From Heterodera schachtii (taxonomy: Eukaryota > Nematoda > Chromadorea > Rhabditida > Heteroderidae): a stretch of 64,000 nt of DNA. The position numbers and the translations under genes are program-made. This document shows positions 24,701-37,206 of the stretch, piece after piece; position 1 is the first letter of the stretch; each line of letters opens with the position of its first letter. The DNA is taken from NCBI GenBank assembly GCA_023374025.1, contig SIJG01000196.1, positions 62,001-126,000 of the forward strand. The letters run 5' to 3'. The notes beneath the pieces were generated by a model. It was not told the DNA's origin. It ran no database searches and saw only the letters and a list, made by a program, of their open reading frames with translations.

Positions 24701-26662
24701 ATTCTTACTGTATTTTAGTTTTTTATCATAGTATACAAACTTTGCTATAATTAAGTCTTTTTACCAAAATTTTTTTTAATTTTTTGCCAAAAAGTGGAAG
24801 ATTATTGACTTGCCACGATAATAAAAATAAGCAATTTTAAATTAACTAAAAATATAAAATAAATTTTAAACATTCATATATAATTTATATTCTATGTTAA
24901 ATTTTTGAATTAGTTTTACTCTTGAATTTTCATTTTAATTTGTATAAATTAATTTGATTATTCAAATTAGTTTATTTTTAATAAATTTATTTTTGTTTTT
25001 AATAATATTCTTTTTTAAATCACTAAAAATCTTCATAAATTAAACTAAAAAAATAATATTAAATTGTTTAATTATAAAATTTTTTATTTTAAGAATGTTT
25101 TTTTCGTTGGCCATTTAGAGGCAAACTAAACTAATAAAAAAAAAAACTTTTGTAATCATTTTTATTTTTATAAGGTTTGCACAATTTATTTATTTTTTAG
25201 AGAATTCGATATTTTCTAAGCATTAACATAATTTTTAGATTTGGATTTACTCGTATTAAATGTTAATTTTGTAAATTTACTGCGCAAAGATTAGAGTAAG
25301 CATTAAAAAAGTTTAATAAATTATTATTTTTAAAGTTATTTTTTTGCTTTTTGGTCTCTCTCTTTGCGATAATGTTTTTTTTGGCTACTTTCTTATGTTT
25401 TTCAATAAATTTTTCTTATTTTTGTAATTTGTTATTAATCTTTTACCTCCGGCTTTCGGTTTCGGTTCGGTTAAACGACCTTGAACAACTCTAGAATTAT
25501 GTTTTAAGCAATTTTCTGGATACCTACCAAAAATTAAAATGATAAGATAAAATTAAATCAATGCTAATGCTTAAATATCAGTCAATAGAATTTTAAAATA
25601 TTTATATTTTTAAAATCATTTTAAATTTTAGGCCGATATCAACAGGCATTGGTCTGATGATACCAAATATATATAATAAATAATTTTAAAAGTACTTAAT
25701 TAACTTTTGATCTAATTAAAAAAATTGTTTATTAAATTTTGTATTAATTTTAAGTTTTTCATTTAAATTATAATTTTATTTATTTATGCTTTACAAATTA
25801 AAAATAAATAATATTGTATGCTTAATTATTAATTTTTTAAACCATGATAATAAATTATTTATTTTTTGGTTTGAAAAAATACTTTTATATGTCTTAAAAG
25901 ATTCTAGATTTTAACAACCAATTAATCGACAAGAATTTTAGACTTTTTTCTAATAAAATTTTATTTTATTCGTTTTCTTTTTTCTTATTTTTGTTTAATA
26001 AAGAAGTAAATAAATAAATAATATTTTAAAAAACCGTTGCATATTTTTTGTGTTATATTTTGTAAAATAATTACGAGTCGGTCTCGATTAAATGCTTCAA
26101 TTTTAATTTATGCTGGTTTTTTTTTATAGTTATTTGAGTGGAATTCAACCTTTTCTATATACTAATAGTTTAATCTGTTGCTTATTTTAAATTTTTTAAA
26201 TTTATTTTAAGTTTTTTAAAATATTTGCACATGACACGGAAATTTTAGATAAATTAAAAATAATATAAATATTAATAATCTCTAAAGTATATTTGTAATC
26301 AGAATTAAATTAACAATTCAATTTGATTAAATAATAAATAGTAATTAGATTTTTTTTTGTTTTATTGTATTTAATCCTGACTATTTTTTTATTTACATAT
26401 TTCATACTGATATTTAATTTTTATTCTCATGATAATGTACATAGTAACGGTTCGCTATTAAGAAATTGTTTTATTTATTTTTTCGTAATAATTTATATAT
26501 AGTATTGATACTTATATTAATAAAAATAAATTTATATATATTGTAAATAGCGATATCATCAATTAACTTTTTTAATTTATATTTTTGTTCAAAATTGTCT
26601 TATCTTTTATGACTAATCGTGTTTTTCATTTTATTTATTTTTCTATTTACTAACTCACTTAT

Positions 26663-26895
26663 ACAGGGTGTTCCAAAAGTCTTTGCACAATTTTAATTTG
26701 TTATAAATTTTTTCAACTATAATCACATGAAATCGCTTTATACTCATTTTGAAGCTCATTGTGTTCTCTATAAAGTCCATAGAAATTATTCCAAAATTTC
26801 TAGGTTAAGATAATGAAAAACATTATTGAATAATTTCACTCATTTTTTGGCCTAAAATGCATTTTTTTGACAAGGCAAAAATTGCGGTATTTTTT
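26663..26895. mobile_element. Possible DNA-transposon end (CAGGGTGTTCCAAAAG)
   Basis: The segment opens ACAGGGTGTTCCAAAAGTC and continues with text unlike its surroundings up to about 26895. CAGGGTGT-type starts are common at ends of non-autonomous DNA transposons. I cannot find a matching inverted end or target duplication, so this is a fragment at best. Confidence 0.35.
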
Positions 26896-29800
26896 TTTTT
26901 AATTATCTAAAATATTTTAAATAATTTATTAAATATAGTTTTATTATTGAGTGAGTTATTTTCTTGTTTTTTTATTTGAATAATCATAGTGTTAAAAAAT
27001 GAAATATTTTCTAATTTCTAATTTTTATTTATTATTTTCTCTCTTTTATTACTTTCATTTTCTCATTTTTGATTTAATTAATTAATTTTTTTTTGTTTTG
27101 ATTAAGTTATTTTTATGTTTGACCTAGATATTTGAATTTGTTATTTCAGTGAATTTCCAATTTCTTTTTTAATGAAAAAAATTGTAAAGTTTATATAATA
27201 TATACTCGTATGTTTTATTCTAAATTTTTATTTTTAAAGACTAAGTTGAATTACCAAATAAATAAATATTTGACTTTTGTTTCGTTTTATTCGTCATTTC
27301 ATCTTTTTCCATTACATATATTATTATTACAAAGAATAATTTGTTAATTATTTAAATTATAAATTAGATAATAAGATTCTGTTTGTAAGATTGTCAATTT
27401 CATCAGTTTTTGAGGTAGCGGTGGATTATACGCTTTTTCATTGTTTTTATAGCATATATTAATGTACGTAAAGACTATTCTATTTATGTTTTCAATATTA
27501 ATATTATTTTGAATATAATTTTTTTACATATTTTATTTATAGGTTAAAATAGTAAATATATACGTATAATTATTTTAGATTAATGTTCATAATGCTTAAC
27601 AAAGAAAATCTGCAATAAAATATTTTATAATTAAGGTATTATAAGCAAAATATTCAAACGTTTTGAATATTTCAACTACATATAACAAATTGATTAAATT
27701 TAGATATTTGATTTTAATTTCCCAATAGATAAATTTATCTTTAAAAAAAACACTTGCTTGCCTGTAATTTATTTTTTAATTAAAAAATAAAGAAATTTAA
27801 ATCATGACAATTATTGAATTTTCCCATTTTGTATGGTTCAAATATTGAAATCTTTATTGTTTTTTTTATTTCGTTTTATAACTCGCAAATATGCATGTAA
27901 AAAAGTTATAACCTATGTTTAGAGCAGTAATTGATTGTACGCATAAACTGAATTGAGCCAAGCCCAATTTATAAAAACTCCTCCAAAAATTTTTCATTTT
28001 CAGAGTAAATACTCATTTTGAAATGCGCGCAAATGTTTGCCTCTCAACGAGAAAAGTCGGATGGTATCATTTTTAGGGCGCGGCGACAAACCCAATAGAT
28101 CCGGTCTAATTGATGAAAGATAAATAAATTTTGTAATTGCGCAAGATCAAAGAGAAAACTTAGTTCAAATTTCAATTTATTTGTTACGTTACTTAATATG
28201 TTTTTAAAGCCTATAATATTTATCTCAGTTTCTTTTTTTTTCATTTTATAACTTTAATGATGTTTTTTTCTCGGATATAAAATCGAAATAATTTATATTA
28301 ATATTTCCTATTTTATTAAGAAAATATGAATTAACAAAAGGATAAATTAAATTTTATTTTTGTTTCTGTTCGCGAAAAAAGGTTAATCCATGCCAATAGT
28401 ATGAACAGCTCAGCTTATGGTTCTACTTCCTATTAAAGATTCGAGTTTCTTCAGTTAAGTATTTATTTTCATGAATTATCACAATGTTTTTTAAGGTCAT
28501 TTTTACAAATTACATTGGAAGATTTTGTAGACAATCAAAATAATTATTTTAATCAATGGATTTATATCATAAAATTATATAACAATAATAATTATGCTAT
28601 TACCCTATCTAATGTTTTGCTTTTTTTTAAATAATATTTTTAATAAATCTTTAATATGTGTTTTATTTTTTTATTTTTCTATTTCTAATACAAAAAATTT
28701 TTATTAAATTAATTAAAGCAATATATAAAATAGTTAAAAAAATTAAAAATCCAATAAAATTAATATCATTAAAAATATCAAATTTGGTTTAGATTATTTT
28801 TTTTCTTTAATATTCATGCGACCATCTTTGATTTTTACAGCAAATTAATTGCATTTCTATAAATTAATTTTTATATAATTAAATTAATTTTCATTTTCCA
28901 CATAGTTAAAATGATATATAGTTCTTATTGATTATATAAATAAAAATACCCCTTTTTAAATTTTTTGCAAATGAATTCTATTGCTAAATATGCTTTTAAT
29001 TAAAATATTTTTTTCTATTTCAGAGTAATTGAGATTGAATACGCAATTGGCTTTGCATTGATATTTATTATTTAATTTTTTATTTTTTCTTAATTAATTA
29101 ATTTTTTTTTAACAAATTCTGTGCTTTTTCTGTTTTCTTTAAATTGTTATGTTAATTTAATTTAGGTTTTCAGTTTGTTAAATAACATTAAAATAATCAT
29201 GAATTTTTTTATGAGTTATTTTTTTTAAATAAATATTCTGTTTAAACAATTTGTTTTTTTTAGTTTATTAATATCGCAAATACTTCTTTTACTTAAATAT
29301 TTATCTTCACTAATTTTCAGTTTTATATTTCAAACTTTTGTATAATAAAACATTTTTATTTTATTTGTTTTTAGTAAAAAGTCTCATAGTTTATTTTAAT
29401 AGTTGATTTATCTATTATTCCTGTCAGATGCAATACGTTTTATGAATAAGGTTGATTAACAAGCTTTCATCATCATTATCTTTTAGTAAAAAATATTTTT
29501 ATGTAGAGTAAAATAGTAATTTATTTTATTTTATTAGGTAATTTATGTTTTATTCTTGTCCAGAATTCTATTGTTGGTTGCGGTCGGAGACTGTCCAATT
29601 TGGTCGTTTAACTTTTAAGTATTGTTTGTATGTAATTAATAAATGAATATTTGTTGTGAATAGACTATAAATATTCTTTTAGAAATTGTAAACAATTATT
29701 CAAACTTATCTTCTAATTTTCAAATGTTCAAATTTTTATTATCCGATGGGTTTTTATTTTAATTTTTTATAAAGAATAATTATATGTATATTTAACATAA

Positions 29801-32800
29801 TCCAAATTTTTGGTTTGACAAATCAGATTGATTGAACGCATATCATAATCATATTATCCTTAACTCATAAAGTATTTTTATGTAGAAATTTTAATAGTAA
29901 TTTGTTAAAATTGCTGAAACAGAATTGAAATTTTTGTTCTTTTTATTTATAAGGATTTTTATATTTTTATCAAAAATATTTTGTCAAGCCAATTTATGTT
30001 CTTTTTGAAAGATTCATTCTAAAAATTTAAATAGTTAAATTTTAATCGAAATTGAGGCAATCTTTATTCATTTATAATTATTTATATATATCCGTTTAAA
30101 AAATTTTTATTCATTATTATTTTTATTAAAGTAAATTTCATTTAATATTTTTTAAATCAAATAATTTAATATTTAAAATAAGTTTTTTAAATAATATATA
30201 AGTAAGTTTATATAAATAATTTAAATGTATCCAGTAAAATTTGTCCACTATTTTGGTTATCATGAACTAAAATGTCACATTTGGTAATTCTGCAGAAGTT
30301 GAGGAACCATTGCTTATGTAAAAAGGATTAAATCATTTAATTTTATATACTTAGTTTATTATTTTTTTCACAACAATTAAATTAATTATCTCTCTCGTTG
30401 AATGCTCGGTAAAATGCGTACTGGCTATGTCTGCTCTTTTGTAAGTAGTATTTTTAATGGTATGTTTTGTTATATATATTTTATTCTAAGCATTTTAACA
30501 AAATTAGAATGGTTTTATTATAAAATAATTGAATAGTTTAATTAAAAGATTATTTTATATTTCCTATATGCAATTTTATTTTTAACAATAAATAATTATT
30601 AAATAATATTTATTTATAAATATAAAAATTTCTTTTATTTGGTTTCCATTTTCTTATTTTCGTTAATAAATAAATAAACATTTGCTTGCTTTTTCATTTT
30701 GACCTTTATTTTTGTGTAATAATAATGTTATAATTATTATATATGTTTTTTAAATTAAACACACGATAAAGTCACCAAATTTCCAAATTATGTGCCCAAA
30801 CAATTTTCTTCTTATCTCTTTTTGTGTATGGTTAAAAAAATAAGTGGAAATAACTGCTGTCAAAAATAATATAATTTTCAATTTTTTATTCCTTAAATTG
30901 ATATTTATGTTTAAAATTTTCACACCATTTTTTTTTAATTTACCCGCAGCAGGGAAAATTTTGTTTAATACCGTTTAATGGACTGAGAAAAAATAAATAA
31001 AAATGGGCTATCCTTAAATAAACTTAATTTATGTTAACTTTATTAAATATGTTTTTATTTAAATTTCTTGATTGTTAAATAATAAAATAATTTTATTTAT
31101 TTCTCTAAATTTTTAGTTTTTTCCTCATCATCCTCCCTATGGTTTTTCCTAAAATTTTATTTGTTTTTTTAAATTCTTTATTTGCAACATAACATAAAGT
31201 GTATATAATAAATATTTTTACAAATAGATCAAAAAGAATAAATTATTTTTATTTATTTATCATTTATATTTCATAAATAAATCATTTATTATTGTATTAT
31301 CAATGATTTATTATTTTAACATTTAAATAAGTATTTCATGCTGAAGATAGACATGTTGTTTTCGTCTCGCTTTTCCTTCTTATTATGTTTCATATTACTT
31401 TAAATACGGTATTTTTTTAATGAGAAAATTTTAATAATGTGATTCAAGCCTTATTAATAAATATTATTATTATTTAGGGTTTTTAAAATGAAATCAAAAA
31501 ATTATTTTTCGTATAATTCTTTTGATGCTTGTTTTATTTTATGTCGGTAATTTTTAGTCAAATCATTGTGTTTTCTTATTTCATAGATTCTTATTTAATT
31601 TAAAATCTTGTTTTTGAAAAAAAACTTAATTTTTTATATATTTTTCAAAAAAAAAAATAAATAAAATAAAATTCTTTAACAGTTTTAAAAATATAATTTA
31701 CTGTTTATATTTAGAAATATTTAAGAAGGTATTATAAAATGATTATTTTTTCTGCTAAGAGCCTGTTTTGTTTAAAATATTTTAAAAATTAGAAAATTTT
31801 AAGGGAATTTTCGTTTTTTGTTTATTTTATAGTATATATTTAATTTTTTATTTATTTTTATGCTTACTTTTTGTGTCTTTAAATGAATATATATAATTTT
31901 CAATTTTTTATAAAAAATTTTCTTTCGGTTAATCGATTTTTTGTTTCATGCGTAATTTACTTTTCGTCAATAATTAGTTATCTATGTTTATGAATTTTTC
32001 TTCTACAATTTGCATATTATATTTTTGTCAAAAAAAAGTATGAATAATGTTTCGTTGGATAAAATAAGAAATTTTGTTTAATGACATTTATCATAAATTG
32101 AATGAAATTTCATTCTCCAAATCAATGAAAGTTTTGCTTAAAACATCACAAAATGATAAACTTTTAATAAAATTATTTAAATAAAAAATTTTATTCTTAA
32201 AATTCCTTATTTCAGGAAGTAAATTTTTGAAAAGTGGGTGACTACGAATTTTATTTTTGAAAATTATAATTTTGCATTTTAATTGCTTCGTAAAAATAAA
32301 ATTTTGTACATATCAAATAAATATTGTTGAATGAAAAAAAAAGAATACGAGATTAACCAAAAATACGAGACTTAATTCTATTTTTACTAAAAGAACATTT
32401 TATGAAATATAATTCAAAAATGGTTCAACTGCATCAAATTCATTAGAAATAATAATTTCAATAATTTTAAAAGAGAAATAATAGATTATTCATTTTAAAT
32501 TTTCAGAAATGATAATATATATATAAGAAAAAAATGCATAAAAATGTAAATTAAAATAAAGCTAAAAATATCTTTTTTAACTTCAATTCTTTTAAAGTTG
32601 TACAATTACATTTTTTCTAGAGCTTAATTTTCTTTTAACAAATAATTAAAAATAATCATTTAAAATATAGCAAATATTTTATTTATTTTGATCTTAAAAT
32701 TTTTATTTATTTGTGTCTTAATTATGTTTTTTTTGCTATTCATGTCAATTAAATTTATTATTTTTTGTTTTTGTGACGTACTAAATTAAAATTCTTCATA

Positions 32801-33364
32801 TATTTTATGCGCTTTTTTTATTTAAATTTATGCATCATATTTTCTTATATACTATTTTTAATTATATTTTTAAATCCGAGACCTTTAATTTGGAATATTT
32901 AGCTTAAATAACAAATCAATATAAGGGAAAAGTCTTTTTATTATTTTAACTCGTCCATAGACGCATATGAAGCGGAAAAATAAATTTGTAAATAAATCTT
33001 ACTATTAGTCTCAGACACTCAGACTTTAAATATATATTTTTTAATTGTCATATTTTTGATTAATTTTAATTATATTAATTTATTTGTTATTTGAATAAAT
33101 TACCCATATAAAATTCCTTTTAAAAAATATCAAAAATTCAAATTGTTTAGCAGTTTCTTTTGTTTGTTTCCATTTAGAACAATTTTGGTCAGAAAATATT
33201 TTAGTAGAAAAATGTCACGTCATTAAAATATCGTAAAAGTTAAAAGCGAATAAAGTATTTTTCCGCACTGCATTTTCATAAAAATTTTAAAATTGAGTAA
33301 TCTGTTGAATGATTCCAAAAAATCACTAATACTTTGAGTTTGCTTGTAATTTGTCTTTTAATTT

Positions 33365-33690
33365 AAAAAAAATTTAATACAATTATTGAATTTTTCCATT
33401 TATGTATGGTTAAATTATTGGAATTTATTTTTAATATTAGCTTAGGTTCTCATTGATTAACTAATTCGACTTAATATTGTAATTTTACATTGATTCTTTT
33501 TAGATTATTTAACCTTTTAAAGCAATCAATTAGATTAAATTTTCAAAAAATTAGTCTTTTTTAATTTAGATTTTTTCAATGTTTTATTTTTCCTAATAAT
33601 GAAATTAAAATTTAAATAATTAATTATATCATCATATATTTTATCTGTCTTTGACATTTTTTTTCATTTTTTTAAACTTGTTGAAAGCTA
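33365..33690. repeat. Direct duplication, copy A (about 320 bp)
   Basis: Aligns along its length with 34478-34790 with scattered substitutions and small indels; shared strings include AAAGCAATCAATTAGATTAA and CTGTCTTTGACATTTTTTT. No coding potential. Spacing between copies is about 1.1 kb. Confidence 0.8.
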
Positions 33691-34477
33691 TCGATGTTTT
33701 CTATTCTTCTTTCGTACGATTCAATAGTAATTTTCAAAAATATAATTTTTAATAATATTTATCCTTACAATTTATATATGATTAATATCATTAAAAATAT
33801 TATTCATATTCTATTTAAATAAAAATTTATTATTTATATTCTTTTTTGTCCATTCCCGAAAGATTTGTTCTATATAATAACCAATAACACAAAATAAAAA
33901 AACCAAATATTCTAATAATAAAAATAATTTAATTTTTAGGTCAATCAAAAAGTATAATAATATCCTTTAATTTTTCTGTTAATAACATTTTAAAATATTA
34001 TCGCTTCACATTTGTTTAAATGATTTAATTAACATTCATTTTATATATTTTTTTATTTTATATTTAAAAATTTGATTTTAAAGCGTTTATGGTGCTTTTA
34101 ATTAAATTTTTGCTTGAATTAAACAAAAAAAAAATTTAACTTTTAATTTTTACGCTTGCTCTCAATTATATATTTATAGTTTTTCTTTGTATTTTCTTTA
34201 ATTAAAAAAATTAATGAAAAAAATAAATCTATTTTTGATAAAATCTTTTTTTTATTGTTTTGTGACTTTTTTGATCTTGATTATTTAATAATGATATAAT
34301 ATTTTTAAAATAAATTCTTGTTTTGTGAATTGAAATATGCGTCAGCAGCGGCTCCATAAGCTTTAAAAAAATTAATCTAAAATATAAATTGCTTTGATAT
34401 TTGATATAATAATTTTTTATGCTTTATGGTATTTTTCTATAATTTTGTTTTTTAATTTAAAAAATAAAAATAAAATC

Positions 34478-34790
34478 AATTACAATTATTGAATTTTTCT
34501 ATTTATGTATGGTTAATTATTGGAATTTTATTTTTAATATTAGCATAGGATCCCATTGATTAACTGATTCGACTTAATATTGTAATTTTCTATTGATTCT
34601 TTTTAGATTATTTAACCTTTTAAAGCAATCAATTAGATTAAATTTTCAAATAATTAGTCCTTTTTTAATTTTAGATTTTTTCAATGTTTTATTTTTCCTA
34701 ATGAAAAAATTGAAATTTAAATAATTAATTATCATCATATATCTTATCTGTCTTTGACATTTTTTTCATTATTTTTAAACTTGTTGAAAA
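34478..34790. repeat. Direct duplication, copy B (about 310 bp)
   Basis: Partner of 33365-33690 in the same orientation. A weaker third relative of its start lies near 27770-27860 (ACAATTATTGAATTTT, TGTATGGTT). Confidence 0.8.
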
Positions 34791-36095
34791 TGTATTCATA
34801 TGATTTTTTGTAATGTGCTGCTTACATCAGGCTTTATAAATAAATAAACTAATAATAATGATTAATTTCTATGAAAATTAAATCAAGCAAAAAAAATTAT
34901 AATGTTTGGTTATCAATGCCGGCTTTTATTCAATGAAATATTTACAAATTTGTAGTAAATTTTTTAATCGAAATATCAAAATTACTATTTATTTTCATAT
35001 TTTAATATTTTTGTTTTTTTTTATATTTAAAAAAATAAGTGTTTCAAATATTATCAAATTTAAAAAAAAATAATTGTATTACTGTTAAAATGGTTAATAA
35101 ATTTTTTCATAAAATTAATTTATTTCAAATTTAATTTTGTATTTTTGAGCTCTTTTATTATGATTTCATTGTTTACTTTTAATATGGTTTTTAATATATA
35201 AATTTAATTTTATAGAGAATAGTAAATGCTATGTGTATTTTCAAGGAATGCTAATAGTCATTTTTATTAATATGCATGTATTTTTAGCAAAATAAATTGT
35301 GTTATTTTCTTAACGTTAAATTTTTATTACAATAAGCAAAAATTATAGTAGGAAAAAAATTCAAAAATACGGTAGGGTAATTTTTATTTAATTTTTACAT
35401 GTATTTCATTTTTTTAATCAATTTATTTGCGTATATTATGTTTATTCACATTAGAGACTTAATAATTTGTTATTAATTGATTTATTTATATTTCTTGTTT
35501 TTTTTCAGATTTTATTTGTGTTCGTATCTCTGTTTTAATATTATTATTAATGTTCAGATAATTATTGTTTTTTTATATTTATTATATATATTTTTTAATT
35601 TGTTTTAATATTAATTTTACTTAATAATCATATCAAAAGATTTGTATATAATTATTATTTTTTTAATAATTAAATAAATAATGACATACATTCCATATAT
35701 TTATTTTAACGCTAATAATAAAACAAATTTATTTATACTAAAGTAAATTAATTAATATAAATTCTGTTTTGGTTTTATATGTCGTCATTTTATAAAAATG
35801 ATTTATTTTATATTTATTTTTATCTTTTTATACATTAATTATATTTTGATTTGAATATATTTTTAAATTTATATTTGTGGGAAGTTTATAAATTTTAAAT
35901 TTTTTTTATTATCATATTTTATATTTGTGTATTAGCTTTGTAACAAATAAGCAAATGGATAAAAGGAGATAAGGGGATTAGCCTTAATAACTCGACCAAA
36001 TATTTATTATTAAACGCTTTATAAAAAATAAATATTCTCATAAATTTAAATCTTTTTAATGAATAAATTTTTTTATTTAGATTAAAAATATCTTG

Positions 36096-37206
36096 AACCT
36101 AATCCCGAGCGATTTTTAAAATTCATCGGGATTGATCGGGATCGGGATTTCATCGGGATCCCGAATCGGGATCCCTCCCGACCATTTTACCAATCCCGCG
36201 GGATCCCGCGGGATTGAAGTCACGATAATTTTTCGAAAAATCTCCATTTTTTAATTATGATCTTGATTTTTAAATTTAAAAATATTGTCATTTGCTAATT
36301 TTTCTTAAAAAGTCTTTTAAAAATCTCAAAAAAATTTTCAAATTCTCCAAAATTTCGTTAAAATTTTCAAAATTTGACGCAAAAGTTGACCATTTTTGAC
36401 TTTTATTTCCCAAAAAAGAATTATCATAAATTATTATTTTTAATTCCTAAAACAGTATCTAAATCTTATTAGATAATTCATGGAACAATGATTTCTAAGA
36501 ATTTTGTTCAATAATCAGAATAAAATAATTGTTGTCTACATATTTTTCCTTCGGTGCCAATTCGTATCACCAAACCCAAGAACCCATTATTTTCTTATAA
36601 ATTAGTTCAAAATCACAAAATATGGACAGTTTTAGGATAAATTCTGTTAACAAATTACATTTCAAATTCAAAATTTTGCGCCTATCGGCACCGCCGGCCT
36701 CCCCCCTGTCCCCTAAAGTTTTTGAAAAAATTCACTGCGAAGAAAAATTCTTGATTTTTGATCCCGATGCAGTTTACGATTTTCTAATTTCCTTAAAATT
36801 GTTAAAAATGAAAATAGGAAACGAAAATACAGAAATTTACATTAATTGATTAAATTGTAAAAAAATATTTAAAGCTATGTTGTTAAATGTTTTAGTTTTT
36901 GACCCTACAGTCTGACTTTTTAGGCATGATATTCTAAATCCTGAAAAAATTTTTTATAAAAACCTAATATATTACCATCCCTATTTTTCACAATCGAATT
37001 GATCAATTATAAATATTAGATAAGAATTTGAACAAAACTTAGCATAAAACTAAAAATTAAAAAGCCAATAAATAAAAAAAATTGGCTTTTAGAAAATCCC
37101 GATAATCCCGCGGGATCCCGAAAAAAAATCTTCGGGATTCATCGGGATCGGGATTCAGTCGGGATCCCGATTCGGGATCCCTCCGACCCCAGTTGTCCGG
37201 TCTCTA
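36096..37206. mobile_element. hAT-like element, CGGGATCCCGA words, left end eroded
   Basis: The right end reads CCAGTTGTCCGGTCTCTA, the same terminal sequence as the families at 20604 and 59729. The left side lacks the expected TAGAGACCGG, so that boundary is approximate. Both ends carry arrays of CGGGAT / GGGATCCCGA, and about 65 bp of them (ATCGGGATCGGGATT, GGGATCCCTCCC) occur in direct rather than inverted orientation. The interior includes an inverted copy of the GC hairpin module at 36678-36697 with its flanks. The frame at 36622-36849 overlaps that module and is not a gene. Confidence 0.7.
36678..36697. repeat. GC hairpin module, copy 2 (truncated)
   Basis: Reads GCGCCTATCGGCACCGCCGG, lacking the first GC arm bases of the full 26-bp hairpin. 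Flanking text CAAAATTTTG and CTGTTAACAAATT is the inverse of the flank seen beside copies at 55.9 and 56.9 kb. Confidence 0.8.

Larger units (their letters stand above)
21714..36095. other. 14-kb T-rich non-coding stretch with diverged duplications
   Basis: The + strand is strongly T-rich through most of this stretch. No gene is supported. Repeated pieces include 22985-23280 versus 23590-23840 (both with ATTCTGCTTCTGTAAAT and TTAGTTCCAAATGCT), 33365-33690 versus 34478-34790, and the inverted counterpart of 13.6-13.8 kb at 22190-22390. Recurring text such as TGCTGAAACAGAA appears at about 24.6, 29.9 and 38.6 kb. The open frame at 23111-23440 lies inside one of these duplicated T-rich segments. 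A GC-richer island at 28020-28110 is discussed separately. Confidence 0.6.
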
